Origin: Pseudoalteromonas espejiana DSM 9414
Lineage (GTDB): Bacteria > Pseudomonadota > Gammaproteobacteria > Enterobacterales > Alteromonadaceae
Assembly: GCF_002221525.1 (NCBI RefSeq)
Contig: NZ_CP011028.1
Location: 3,049,001 to 3,113,000, forward strand
Reading direction: 5' to 3'
Length of the DNA: 64,000 nt
The notes beneath the pieces are model-generated. The model was given only the letters and a program-made list of their open reading frames with translations, did no database searches and was not told the DNA's origin. A program made the translations under genes and the position numbers. Shown here piece by piece: positions 1-11,359 of the stretch (the first letter of the stretch is position 1; every line of letters starts with the position of its first letter).

Positions 1-719
1 GCATCAAGTAACGCGGCTTCGCTTTTAATAGCAGCTATTTGTGATAAATCGCCCGCATAGTAATCACTCACTTGCACCTCTTGCCAAAGCTCATTGAGTG
101 CTAAGCGAGAGCGCTCAAATTCACTTTGTAGCATGGCCGTATTTAAATCTACTTGGCTTAATGCATAACGCATGCGGGTTACATCGGCACTTGAGACCGC
201 ACCCGCTTCAGCGCGTTTTTCAATTGCGTTAAGTGCCTGCTTAACAGTGCTTTTACGGTCACTATTTAACGCAATTAACGCCTGAAACTTTAGTACTTGG
301 TAATAACGTTCAGCGGTGGTTGCTAAAAGTGCCAACCGGGTATTTTTATACTCAATTGTTTGCGCTTTTATATTGGCAGTGGCGTAATTAATACGGTTTT
401 GACGTTTATCACCCAACTCTATTAATTGGCTTAAAGCCAGCGTGTACTGCGCCCCCGAAAACGCATGAGAGCTGTGAGTTCCTAAAAAGTTTTCAGCTTC
501 AAAACTCAACTCAGGGTTAGGTGAAAGCATGGCTTGGCTTTTGAGCGCCGTTAATATTTTTTGATGATACGGGTAGCGCTTAAGCTGTAAGTTTTGCTGC
601 TCGGTGTTTTTAAGCGCCTGCTTTAGCGTTAATACATTTTGAGGCTCGCTTTTTGCCAAAGCGCTCAATGTTGGTAATGCACACAGTAGCGCCACCAGCA
701 TAAGTGGTTTTTTGTTCAT
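1..719 (-). CDS. Outer-membrane efflux factor, TolC/CzcC family (partial)
   Basis: The gene starts at ATG 717-719 and runs off the left edge, so only the N-terminal ~239 residues are visible. I translated this reading directly: it opens with MNKKPLMLVALLCALPTLSA, a signal peptide, followed by an alpha-helical coiled region with the alternating Leu/Gln/Ala pattern of the outer-membrane-efflux-protein family. Such proteins form the outer-membrane duct of tripartite pumps. It lies downstream, on the same strand, of a His-rich CzcI-like gene and an ArsR regulator, the layout of heavy-metal czc-type operons (czcI-czcC-czcB-czcA). I infer a CzcC-like role, with CzcB/CzcA expected beyond the window. 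The family call is firm; the metal specificity is not visible. Confidence 0.85.
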   Translation of the reverse strand, partial: MNKKPLMLVALLCALPTLSALAKSEPQNVLTLKQALKNTEQQNLQLKRYPYHQKILTALKSQAMLSPNPELSFEAENFLGTHSSHAFSGAQYTLALSQLIELGDKRQNRINYATANIKAQTIEYKNTRLALLATTAERYYQVLKFQALIALNSDRKSTVKQALNAIEKRAEAGAVSSADVTRMRYALSQVDLNTAMLQSEFERSRLALNELWQEVQVSDYYAGDLSQIAAIKSEAALLD

Positions 720-866
720 ATAGCATGTCCGTTTTAACAAACAGAGTTGGCTTAATCACTATGCCTGTTTTAAAACAAGCGCAATTAAGCAACCTAAATA
801 TGTACATAACTAGCCTAATAGCGCACAAGCGCAGACAGTTATTTACAACGTGTTTAAAATTAAAAA

Positions 867-1175
867 CTAGCTATAAAAATTGGGTGGCGGAACATCTGGC
901 GGATAATTTAAACCGCTATAGCAAGCAGGCTGCGTTGCTTGGCTTTGCTCGGGGCTTATAGGATGATTTAGCGAACTGTAATAACCACAGTGGCAATGCT
1001 GATGGGCATGAATTTCGGTAGGTGATTGCGCGTCTTCATCGTTTGTATCGGCTAAAGAATGAATGTGCGAGGCATGATCAACTTCTTCTTGTAAATGATA
1101 CGCAGCAGCATCACAGCTAATAAAGCTGTGTACAAGCACAAGGAGTATCACGACTAAAAAGTAGTTTGAGCGCAT
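867..1175 (-). CDS. Small His-rich exported protein, CzcI-like
   Basis: Codes for 102 residues: a hydrophobic signal/anchor segment (about residues 4-22, ending in Ser-Cys) followed by a short His-rich region containing HASHIHS and HAHQHCHC, which could bind metal. Its place between the ArsR regulator and the CzcC-like gene matches CzcI, the small periplasmic protein that precedes czcC in cobalt-zinc-cadmium loci. Homology to CzcI rests on size, position and His content; I do not see a diagnostic motif. The C-terminal third is Pro/Ser-rich with no recognisable domain. It could instead be an unrelated small metal-binding lipoprotein-like peptide. Confidence 0.6.
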   Translation of the reverse strand: MRSNYFLVVILLVLVHSFISCDAAAYHLQEEVDHASHIHSLADTNDEDAQSPTEIHAHQHCHCGYYSSLNHPISPEQSQATQPACYSGLNYPPDVPPPNFYS

Positions 1176-1292
1176 CCATTACCTAATAAAATTTAAAGTG
1201 GGTTCCTATTTTACATAGTAGGAACAGCGGCATATTAAACCTGCAATGCACCTTGAGGTCAATAAACAACGCGCAAAACCGTTGATAAAAAT

Positions 1293-1586
1293 TTACTGGT
1301 CTTCGTCTACACAACATTCGTTTTGTAAAAAACCAATTACATCGTCTAAGCGTTGGTACATGGCTACACAATAAAGTGTGCGCCCTTCGCGCCTTTGGCT
1401 AATTAGCCCAGCGTTAACTAAGCCCGATATATGGTGCGAAAGTGTAGAGCCTGCCATGCTTAGCTCTTCTTGTATATTACCTACACTAATGCCAGCGCGC
1501 CCTGCTTTTACTACACGCTTATATATAGTTAAACGCGTAGGGTGACCCAATTCTTTTAATGCTTTTGCAACGTCGGTAATTTCCAT
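1293..1586 (-). CDS. ArsR/SmtB-family metalloregulator
   Basis: 97-residue winged helix-turn-helix protein. The core (about residues 5-80) reads ALKELGHPTRLTIYKRVVKA, then a recognition helix around STLSHHISGLVNAGL and the wing RREGRTLYCV, all typical of ArsR repressors. It has no CxC pair in the alpha-3 helix. Adjacent cysteines instead sit near the C-terminus (C91-C92), with another in the wing. C-terminal Cys pairs are known as the arsenite site in Acidithiobacillus-type ArsR, so a soft-metal or metalloid sensor is plausible. Start ATG 1584-1586 has a GAGG ribosome site. The gene faces a permease across a region with two similar palindromes, so it probably represses both directions. Confidence 0.9.
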   Translation of the reverse strand: MEITDVAKALKELGHPTRLTIYKRVVKAGRAGISVGNIQEELSMAGSTLSHHISGLVNAGLISQRREGRTLYCVAMYQRLDDVIGFLQNECCVDEDQ

Positions 1587-1598
1587 TACAACCTCGTA

Positions 1599-1618
1599 AT
1601 TTCTAAATTATTAGAAAT
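1599..1618. promoter_or_regulatory. Palindromic operator-like site next to arsR
   Basis: Perfect inverted repeat: 8-bp arms ATTTCTAA and TTAGAAAT separated by 4 bp, lying 13 bp upstream of the arsR start codon. ArsR-family proteins bind such imperfect or perfect dyads. A second 20-bp site with the same outer ends lies at 1710-1729. I infer autoregulation. Confidence 0.6.
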
Positions 1619-1709
1619 AATAACAATTTGAATTGTTAAATACAGCTTTATTAGCAAGTTACCTTAAAAGTTAAAAAATAAAGCATTTAAAAACAACGCC
1701 ATAAACTTT

Positions 1710-1729
1710 ATTTCCACATATCTAGAAAT
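1710..1729. promoter_or_regulatory. Second ArsR operator-like dyad upstream of the permease
   Basis: Twenty-bp dyad beginning ATTTCCA and ending TAGAAAT (6 of 7 arm positions pair), the same length and end sequence as the perfect palindrome at 1599-1618. It ends 6 bp before the -35 hexamer of the permease promoter, so a bound repressor would block RNA polymerase. Confidence 0.5.
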
Positions 1730-1735
1730 GAAGTA

Positions 1736-1764
1736 TTGACGACATTCTGGCTCGCCAATATACT
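1736..1764 (+). promoter_or_regulatory. Sigma-70 promoter for the permease
   Basis: TTGACG (1736-1741), a 17-bp spacer and TATACT (1759-1764): a near-consensus housekeeping promoter pointing at the permease gene, about 65 bp upstream of its ATG. Confidence 0.7.
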
Positions 1765-1828
1765 TCCATAAAATTCGAAATATAGTTTATTCAATATAAG
1801 CTATACCTTGTGTACTTTGGAGTGCGTT

Positions 1829-2812
1829 ATGAGTAATGAAATGCTAGCAATGGCAAAAGAGGCGTTAGGCATGTTTGCCTTTTTAGCTACAGAGTTAACT
1901 ATTTTATTTATTGTTATTAGTTATTTAGTGGGTGTTTTGCAGCTATTTATAACACCTGAAAAAATTCAATCCATTTTAAGTTCAAAAAACGGTAAGGGCT
2001 ACGTTATTGCTGCTTTATTGGGAGCTATAACCCCCTTTTGTTCGTGCTCAACTATTCCGTTTTTAAAAGGATTATTAAGAGCGCGAGCGGGCTTTGGCCC
2101 TATGATGGTATTTTTATTTGGCAGCCCGCTACTTAACCCGGTGATCATTGGGTTGTTTGTAATTACCTTTGGCTGGCAGGTTGCTTTATTTTACTTTTTA
2201 GTGGCTATGGTGGTGTCGGTTGTAGCAGGCTATACCCTTGAAAAGTTAGGCTTTGAAAGGTATGTAAAACCAGAAGCTTACAGCACAGAATCTACTAGTA
2301 GCTGCGCAAAACCAAGCTGTAGTGAGCCTAAAGAAGTTGAACCAAGCTGTGCAACCACACGCTGCGGCGAACCTAAAGCAATAGAGCCTAAAAAAGCGCA
2401 GCCTAATCGCTGGGTAAAAGTGTGGCACGCCACCTTTAAAGACTTTAAACAGGTGTTTCCGTACTTAATGCTAGGGGTAGCAATAGGCTCGTTTATTTAT
2501 GGCTTTATTCCTACCGAGCTAATTGCTAAATATGCGGGCGATGGTATGTGGTATGCCATTCCTATTGCAGCCATTATTGGTATTCCACTTTATATTAGAG
2601 CCGAAGCCGTTATTCCGCTAAGTGCCGCATTGGTTAAAAAAGGCATGGCGCTTGGCTCGGTAATGGCATTAATAATTGGCAGCGCGGGCGCAAGCTTAAC
2701 AGAAGTTATTTTGCTTAAATCAATTTTTAAAAACCAAATGATAGCCGCCTTTTTGTTTGTCATTATTACAATGGCTATTGGTGCAGGCTTTTTATACCAA
2801 GCTATTTTTTAA
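1829..2812 (+). CDS. COG0701 (ArsP/DUF318-type) permease with Cys-pair cytosolic loop
   Basis: Integral membrane protein of 327 residues, similar to the permease family that includes the organoarsenical exporter ArsP. The hallmark TPFCSCSTIPF lies at the third membrane segment (C71, C73), and the second half carries the matching GIPLYIRAEAVIPL segment. I count about eight hydrophobic helices in two halves. The loop between the halves is unusual: two CX4C pairs (C159/C164 and C174/C179) in a Glu/Lys/Pro-rich repeat, likely a metal-binding tether. ATG 1829 is preferred over the in-frame TTG at 1808 because GGAG sits 6 nt upstream of it. The divergent ArsR gene and its operators suggest metal- or metalloid-induced expression. 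Its stop overlaps the end of the convergent AraC gene by 4 nt. Confidence 0.85.
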   Translation: MSNEMLAMAKEALGMFAFLATELTILFIVISYLVGVLQLFITPEKIQSILSSKNGKGYVIAALLGAITPFCSCSTIPFLKGLLRARAGFGPMMVFLFGSPLLNPVIIGLFVITFGWQVALFYFLVAMVVSVVAGYTLEKLGFERYVKPEAYSTESTSSCAKPSCSEPKEVEPSCATTRCGEPKAIEPKKAQPNRWVKVWHATFKDFKQVFPYLMLGVAIGSFIYGFIPTELIAKYAGDGMWYAIPIAAIIGIPLYIRAEAVIPLSAALVKKGMALGSVMALIIGSAGASLTEVILLKSIFKNQMIAAFLFVIITMAIGAGFLYQAIF

Positions 2813-3636
2813 ACGCTCATTTTTCTAAACTCAGTGGGTGACACGCCCACTGATTTTTTAAACCGTTTTGAAAAATTAAATATATTAGGGTACCCCACGT
2901 AAGCGGCAATATGGGCGACTGGCCACCGGGTATTTAAAAGCAAGTTTTTAGCCCGTTTAATTCGTAAGTAAATAAGCTGCTGCATAGGGCTTTTACCAAA
3001 TTGTGCCTGGCATAACCTGTGTAAATGCGGTGCTGAGTAATGTACTTGTTCGCACATAGCCTCTATTGTCCAATCAAATTGCAGGCGCTCTTCTACCTCT
3101 AAAAATAAGCTGGTTAATCTATTTTGCCCGCCTATTTGTGGCTCGCTTTGAAGCGTTGTATTTAAGTAATGACTTAAAATAGGCATAACGCCTTCGCGCA
3201 AAGTAGCGTTACTTTCACTATATAAAAGCTCCATCGCTAAATGTAATGGCGCTAGCTGCTGATTAGTTAATACTTTAGCGTGCGCTAAATTTAAATGTTG
3301 CCAACGCTTGGTGTTTGCAAGGTTTAGCCAAATTACATCCCACTTTTCGCTTGCTATTTCAACCTCAAAACTTTGCCGTGCTGGCAATATAGCGAAGCTA
3401 TTTTCGACTAGTGGATATTGGTTATTATCGGTTTTAAGCGTGCCCTGACCACCCAAAGTATAAAACAGAGTGTGTTCAAGCGGGTTAGTACGCGCAACAC
3501 AATAATCACCCAATAAATTTGAGCAACCTGCCAGCTCTATTTCAAGGCTTGGCATTTGCGAAAGCGTGTTTAAATCAATAAACCGCTCTGTACACTCTGG
3601 GCCAATATCGAGTACATCTTTAATCGTGTTACGCAT
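2809..3636 (-). CDS. AraC-family transcriptional regulator (lac-linked)
   Basis: 275-residue protein with an N-terminal cupin-like sensing half (about 30-160; FYTLGGQGTLKTD and FAILPARQSFEVE) and a C-terminal double helix-turn-helix AraC domain (about 170-270; APHLHRLCQAQFGKSPMQQL, then VGYPNIFNFSKRFKKSVGVS). It is divergent from the beta-galactosidase gene across 112 bp, so it most likely activates lacZ in response to a galactoside or its product. No LacI or LacY gene is present in the neighbourhood. The effector is unknown. Its 3' end overlaps the upstream permease gene by 4 nt, a plain convergent arrangement. Confidence 0.9.
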   Translation of the reverse strand: MRNTIKDVLDIGPECTERFIDLNTLSQMPSLEIELAGCSNLLGDYCVARTNPLEHTLFYTLGGQGTLKTDNNQYPLVENSFAILPARQSFEVEIASEKWDVIWLNLANTKRWQHLNLAHAKVLTNQQLAPLHLAMELLYSESNATLREGVMPILSHYLNTTLQSEPQIGGQNRLTSLFLEVEERLQFDWTIEAMCEQVHYSAPHLHRLCQAQFGKSPMQQLIYLRIKRAKNLLLNTRWPVAHIAAYVGYPNIFNFSKRFKKSVGVSPTEFRKMSV

Positions 3637-3703
3637 AATTTAAAATGATATTTTTGGACAAATAAAAGAGAGCTTTAAGCATAACCTCAACGCATTATTT
3701 TAG

Positions 3704-6847
<3,144 letters not shown>

Positions 6848-6866
6848 AATAACGCTTAACCCATGC

Positions 6867-6898
6867 AAAAATAGCGGCTAAATTAGCCGCTATTTTTT
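6867..6898 (+). terminator. Intrinsic terminator after lacZ
   Basis: Hairpin built from AATAGCGGCTAA and TTAGCCGCTATT followed by a T run; A-rich on the other side, so it may also work for the opposite strand. Confidence 0.85.
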
Positions 6899-6903
6899 AA
6901 GTT

Positions 6904-7065
6904 ATACCAATCCACTTAATTAAGTAATCTATTTTGAGGATAGATAAACGTGTTGATAGCTAGGCAAAAAACTCGCTATTTAGTTGTTCTAAATGAGAAT
7001 TTTTTAACGCAGGTAGCGACACGTTTAGCCCCTAAAAATGTTTATGTATTATTGCGGATTGGTAT
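6904..7065. repeat. 162-bp intergenic repeat with ATACCAATCC inverted ends
   Basis: Begins ATACCAATCC and ends GGATTGGTAT, a perfect 10-bp terminal inverted repeat, with no open frame inside. It fills the space between the lacZ terminator and the doxX stop. Dispersed elements with these ends are, to my knowledge, common in Pseudoalteromonas and related genomes; only one copy is in this window. Probably a small non-autonomous element. Confidence 0.65.
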
Positions 7066-7073
7066 TGTAAACG

Positions 7074-7520
7074 TTATTTATCGGCTAGCTTTTTAGCAAT
7101 AACACTATCAACCGAAAAGCTACCTGCACCTTGTACAGCAAGCGCTGCAGTTGCAACTAATAAAGTAAGTGCGTATTCGTAACCGTTGTTAGCCATAAAT
7201 AAACCATTGTTAATATGTACACTAAATATTGCAATCAACATTGTAAACGCCGTAACTACGGCTGCTGGGCGTGTTAATAAACCAAGTGCTAATGCAATGC
7301 CGCCAAAAAATTCAGCGCTGCCTGCCATTAATGCTAACCAGTAACCTGGCTCTAAGCCAATACTTGCCATCCACTGCCCTGTACCTTCAAGGCCGTAACC
7401 GCCAAACCAAGCAAATAATTTTTGCGCGCCGTGCGCTGCTAAAATTAACCCGACTGGTACACGTAAAATAAGTGCTGCTGCGCCTGCTTTAGAGTTTAAT
7501 ATTTTCTGTAGTAGTGTCAT
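7074..7520 (-). CDS. DoxX-family membrane protein
   Basis: 148 residues with four hydrophobic helices. The DoxX signature is visible: LRVPVGLILAAHGAQKLF near the N-terminus, FFGGIALALGLLTRPAAV in the middle and a terminal ALAVQGAGSFSVD. DoxX/DoxD-type proteins are small inner-membrane proteins; some act with oxidoreductases at the quinone pool, but most are uncharacterised. An AGGAT ribosome site precedes the ATG at 7518-7520. The gene stands alone; a near-dyad (ACCGATA, 1 bp, TATTGGT at 7606-7620) lies upstream and could be a regulator site. Function cannot be specified further. Confidence 0.85.
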   Translation of the reverse strand: MTLLQKILNSKAGAAALILRVPVGLILAAHGAQKLFAWFGGYGLEGTGQWMASIGLEPGYWLALMAGSAEFFGGIALALGLLTRPAAVVTAFTMLIAIFSVHINNGLFMANNGYEYALTLLVATAALAVQGAGSFSVDSVIAKKLADK

Positions 7521-7799
7521 GAGTTTTTATCCTGTGTAAATTTATAAGGTGTTAGTTTTGCTAACCGATGAACACAGTTTACTATCATCATTTTAAAACA
7601 TTAATACCGATATTATTGGTTAATTATAAACGCGGTGTTTTTAATTTTAACTAAGTTACTGCTATTTTTGCCTAGCGTGTATAAATATTTAAGGCGCTAT
7701 TTTTAATAGCGAAGTTTTAAGCATTATTAAGCAGTAAACTAATAGCTAAATAGTTCGGCTCTGCTAGTATAAAAAAAGTAGTAAAAATTGGATGCGCTT

Positions 7800-9407
7800 A
7801 TGAGCTATAAAAGTAGTAGATTGATTCTCCCCCCATCTAAAAGTAAGGGATACCCCTTATATATTCTCATTACTTTGCTCGCATTATTTATTACTTTTGA
7901 TTCTCATGCTGCCGATACATGTAAAATAAAGCACTTAAACACATCTACGCCTGCCTCTGCGCTTAAGGTAAATATCCCTTCTGAACTCACGGCTAAACGC
8001 GGTGTTAATCAATACCAAATAAGTTGCTCTGTTAAAAATGGTGGTGTACTAAGCTTTTTACGCCCAGGGCTTGATAGCTTTACTTGGCAGCAAAACAACA
8101 CTGTAAAAACGCCATTAAAAGCGGGGCAAGTCGCCTACTTAATGGACGCAGGTACATTTACAGCCACAATAACATTAAAATCAAAGCTTAATTACACACC
8201 GCGATTTAAATGGCAGCCAACCCCCACTTATTTTAAAAAAGCGCAGCAAAACTCACTGATTATGGGCTCATTTTATGGGTTATGTATTACGCTTATTTTT
8301 TATGTATTAATAATGGGGCACAGACTTAACGAAAGTGTGTTTAAGCTCTACAGTATTTATATTTTTTGTATTGGCAGTTTTATTTTACTCCAAGAAGGGC
8401 AAGTGTATTTATTTGTGACGCAGCATGTGTCTGCCGTTATTTTTAACCTATACCTACTTAGTATTGGCTTAACCGTACTAAGTGCCACGTGGTTTATGCT
8501 CGCGTTACTAGAGACGAATAAACGCTGGCCTAAATTAACTATGTTTCTCAAAACATTGGCCTGTATTGTAATGCTATTTGCAGTACTAAAAATGCTAGTT
8601 AATAACCTAATATTTTGGACAATAGCAGGCCATGTAATGGCTTATTCTTCGCTATTTATTGTGGCTGTTATTTTTACTTTAGCAGCAATGCAAGCCTTAA
8701 AAGGTGTACGTGAAGCAACACTCGTATTTGTAGCACTTAGCTTTGTATTAGTAAGCATGATTTTTAGAGTATTGCTTATTAATCAAAGCCCATTTATGCA
8801 GCGTTATGGATTTGTGTTAGCGTTTGCGGTTGAATCATTTTTATTAGCAGTTGCGGTATCGAGGCGCATTAGCCGGATGCGAATAGCCCAAAAGCGCGCC
8901 GAAACCGAAGCAGATTACGACCACTTATGCGGCATATTAAACCGCAGAGGCTGGGCTAAAAAATCGGCTGAACTAATAAAGTTTCATGCAAAAAAAGGGG
9001 GCGTGTTGTGCCTTATGTACATAGACCTCGACGACTTTAAATTAATTAACGACAACTACGGCCATGCAACGGGCGACCAAGCACTTTGCAAAGTAGCGCA
9101 TAATTTAAAAAGCAGCGTACGAAAACATGACGCAGTCGGTCGCTTAGGCGGCGATGAATTTGTAGTACTTGCGCACTTTTATACTAAAGCGCAAGTTAGC
9201 CCTAAAATACACCACCTTAAAACACATCTAAATCAACTCACTATTAACCATAATGACCAGGTAATTGCTGTAAAAGCCAGTGTTGGCAGTACCGTATTTA
9301 GCGAGCCACCTAATAATATTGACGAAATTTTAAAAGCAGGCGATACCGCCATGTACCATGAAAAGTTACAACGTAAAGTAAAACCACTCACTTTAGTTGA
9401 TGGCTAA
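7800..9407 (+). CDS. Membrane-bound diguanylate cyclase (7TM sensor + GGDEF)
   Basis: 535 residues from ATG 7800 (an in-frame TTG at 7788 is possible). Order: signal peptide (to about 38), periplasmic region of about 100 residues, a block of about seven membrane helices (150-350) like 7TMR-DISM receptors, a short coiled linker with RISRMRIAQKRAETEAD, then a GGDEF domain. The active site is intact, GGDEF at 450-454, so it should make cyclic-di-GMP from two GTP. The inhibitory RXXD site (RKHD, 441-444) is present exactly five residues before it, so product feedback is expected. The ligand is unknown. It stands alone with no partner phosphodiesterase. Confidence 0.92.
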   Translation: MSYKSSRLILPPSKSKGYPLYILITLLALFITFDSHAADTCKIKHLNTSTPASALKVNIPSELTAKRGVNQYQISCSVKNGGVLSFLRPGLDSFTWQQNNTVKTPLKAGQVAYLMDAGTFTATITLKSKLNYTPRFKWQPTPTYFKKAQQNSLIMGSFYGLCITLIFYVLIMGHRLNESVFKLYSIYIFCIGSFILLQEGQVYLFVTQHVSAVIFNLYLLSIGLTVLSATWFMLALLETNKRWPKLTMFLKTLACIVMLFAVLKMLVNNLIFWTIAGHVMAYSSLFIVAVIFTLAAMQALKGVREATLVFVALSFVLVSMIFRVLLINQSPFMQRYGFVLAFAVESFLLAVAVSRRISRMRIAQKRAETEADYDHLCGILNRRGWAKKSAELIKFHAKKGGVLCLMYIDLDDFKLINDNYGHATGDQALCKVAHNLKSSVRKHDAVGRLGGDEFVVLAHFYTKAQVSPKIHHLKTHLNQLTINHNDQVIAVKASVGSTVFSEPPNNIDEILKAGDTAMYHEKLQRKVKPLTLVDG

Positions 9408-9432
9408 TTATAAGTATTACTGCTTATTGCTA

Positions 9433-10218
9433 TTAAACCGTAACCGGCTTGGCAAACTGTTTACGGTTTACATAGTGACTTGTGAGAATGGTAAATAAGG
9501 TTGAACATATTGCCGCTACTGCATATACCTGCCAAATATCAAAATAAAACTTAAGCGCGAGTGCAATTACAGAAAAAAATACGCAACCGCCTAACGAACC
9601 AATAATGCCACCATTAAGTACTTTATAAGCAGAGAACTTTTTATCGCTTGCGTGGGCAATACTGCCCATTACTGCCAATATTACCGGAAAGGTAGATAGT
9701 AACCCACTCCACATAGCGCCAATATTTGCCGATAAAAACGTAACTAAAACAATAAAGCTAGTAACCAATAGCATTTTTACAGGCAGCTCCCAGGCTGCTG
9801 TAAAAGGTTTAGCATCAGGTTCAAATTTTAACTTGCTTGATGCATGCGCTAAAACAGCTAAAACGCTAAGCGAAATAACACATGCTAGTGCAATATTAAT
9901 TGGTAACAACAAGGTAAACGCACTAAAAACACACCACAATGTTAACGCCGCAAAGAGCGCTTTTAATACCCCATATTTTGCAAGCATAGCGGCATAGCAA
10001 AAACAAAATAGCCCTATGCCACTCATACCATACAAAGACGCCACCGCCGAATTACTAGCAAATAACTTACCCTGCTCAAACGCAATAAAATAAGAAATAG
10101 GGCCCGATGTAATAGGCAAGCCCGGAATAATCCCACTTACAAAACTGCCAAATCGTTTTTGGGCATAATTAATCAATAATAAAAGCAGAGGCGCAATGGT
10201 GAGTTTTAAAAGCAACAT
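9433..10218 (-). CDS. Polytopic membrane protein of unknown function
   Basis: 261 residues, about eight hydrophobic segments and no signal sequence beyond the first helix. Two similar sites, one per half, suggest an internal duplication: FVSGIIPGLPITSGPISYFI near the start and MWSGLLSTFPVILAVMGSIA around residue 185. The Gly-Leu-x-Pro / x-x-Phe-Pro turns recall GlpM-like small membrane proteins, but I would not assign it to a family from reading alone. It is a single gene, convergent with the diguanylate cyclase 25 nt away. Confidence 0.7.
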   Translation of the reverse strand: MLLLKLTIAPLLLLLINYAQKRFGSFVSGIIPGLPITSGPISYFIAFEQGKLFASNSAVASLYGMSGIGLFCFCYAAMLAKYGVLKALFAALTLWCVFSAFTLLLPINIALACVISLSVLAVLAHASSKLKFEPDAKPFTAAWELPVKMLLVTSFIVLVTFLSANIGAMWSGLLSTFPVILAVMGSIAHASDKKFSAYKVLNGGIIGSLGGCVFFSVIALALKFYFDIWQVYAVAAICSTLFTILTSHYVNRKQFAKPVTV

Positions 10219-10345
10219 AATAATTATAAAGTATGAGATATATGCCTTAGTCTACGTTTTAAATTATGTGTTGTAGAGTGAATAAAAGTAACGCATACAA
10301 TGCAATTATTTTCATCTATGGGTACAAGCAAAAACTTACTGGCTA

Positions 10346-10372
10346 CAAAAAAGGCCACTTTAAAAGTGGCCT
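10346..10372 (-). terminator. Intrinsic terminator after the VOC gene
   Basis: AGGCCACTT / AAGTGGCCT hairpin followed on the minus strand by a T run, 25 nt beyond the VOC stop codon. Confidence 0.8.
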
Positions 10373-10396
10373 AATATTTAATAAATAAAACACGAC

Positions 10397-10816
10397 TTAC
10401 GCTTTTTTAAATAAAACCTCTGGGTTTACCATGGTTTTCATTTCAAGCACGTTACCGTTTGGATCTTCAATAAAAAAAGTTTCCTGTTCAAACTCATCAC
10501 CTACAAAGCGGCGATACGGTTTATCAAGGTACTCAAGCCCTGCTGCTTCAATACGCTTTTTTAAACCGTTAAATTCATCTTCTGATAAATGAATACCAAA
10601 ATGAGGCACAGCCACAGCGCCCATATCTACATCATGGCGCACAGTGGGTAAGCGCTCTACACTTTGATGCAGAGTTAATTCGTTACCCCAAAAGTCTATG
10701 TCTACCCAACGGCCTTCTTCGCTGTTACCTGTTTTACAGCCCAATACGTCGCAATAAAACGTTTTAGCTACTTTTAAATCGCCAGCCGGAATAGCCAAAT
10801 GCAAACAGTTAGACAT
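10397..10816 (-). CDS. VOC-superfamily (glyoxalase/dioxygenase-like) protein
   Basis: 139 residues. Two beta-alpha-beta-beta-beta units of the vicinal-oxygen-chelate fold are visible: LHLAIPAGDLKVAKTFYCDV at the start and HFGIHLSEDEFNGLKKRIEA in the middle, ending in EQETFFIEDPNGNVLEMKTM. Candidate metal ligands are the early His, the central His and the terminal Glu. The substrate is unknown; the family ranges over glyoxalase I, extradiol dioxygenases and antibiotic-binding proteins. AAAGGT precedes the ATG. Monocistronic with its own terminator. Confidence 0.85.
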   Translation of the reverse strand: MSNCLHLAIPAGDLKVAKTFYCDVLGCKTGNSEEGRWVDIDFWGNELTLHQSVERLPTVRHDVDMGAVAVPHFGIHLSEDEFNGLKKRIEAAGLEYLDKPYRRFVGDEFEQETFFIEDPNGNVLEMKTMVNPEVLFKKA

Positions 10817-10990
10817 AAATTACCTTTAATCTTATATTTTTGTATATTAATAACCCTCATTATACATAAAATATAATTGATGAAACATTAACAACCAAAT
10901 TTAAGCATAGTTAATCTATCTTCATGTAATGATTTATATTTGAGTGGGGATCTATTAAAGCTAAAAAGGTTACTTTAAAATACGCGCGCT

Positions 10991-11359
10991 ATGATTAAAT
11001 TCTTACTTTTAAAGTTCATCACCTTCTTTTTAGGCTTTGTGACCTGCTTTGCCATGCACACTACTTTTGCATTGCCTTTAGTTATGTCTGCCGCACTAAC
11101 AGGCCTTATTGGCTCGTTTATTCCTTTTCCTGCACGTTATAAAAACCACCCCTATGCTGCAATTTACGCTGGCAGCTTTGCTGGTATGTGCTCAACGCAA
11201 TTAATTACAAGTTATTGGGAAATAGCCATAATCTCAGTTATTGGGGCTAGCTTATACGTGCTTACTATAAATATGTTTACCGGATTTGGTGGCAAACTTG
11301 GCAGCGTAGCCTTTGCAAGCGTGGCTTTATTTATGTTGGCAAAAGGAATGGTTTTATGA
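10991..11359 (+). CDS. Small membrane protein, first of a paralogous pair
   Basis: 122 residues with about four hydrophobic helices and no charged domain. Its stop overlaps the start of the next gene by 4 nt (ATGA), so the two are translationally coupled. Both share a pattern: PFPARYKNHPYAAIYAGSFAGM here matches a Phe-Gly-Gly-Thr-Phe-Ile-Gly-Met stretch in the partner, and TGFGGKLGSVAFASVALFML matches its DGYGGALGISAFLAVCI. They therefore look like two copies of one membrane module, perhaps forming a heterodimer. I do not recognise a named family. Confidence 0.7.
   Translation: MIKFLLLKFITFFLGFVTCFAMHTTFALPLVMSAALTGLIGSFIPFPARYKNHPYAAIYAGSFAGMCSTQLITSYWEIAIISVIGASLYVLTINMFTGFGGKLGSVAFASVALFMLAKGMVL

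Noticed and set aside
704..961. Plus-strand frame over the CzcC/CzcI region
   Set aside because: Antisense to the clear efflux-factor start and its signal peptide; no family resemblance.
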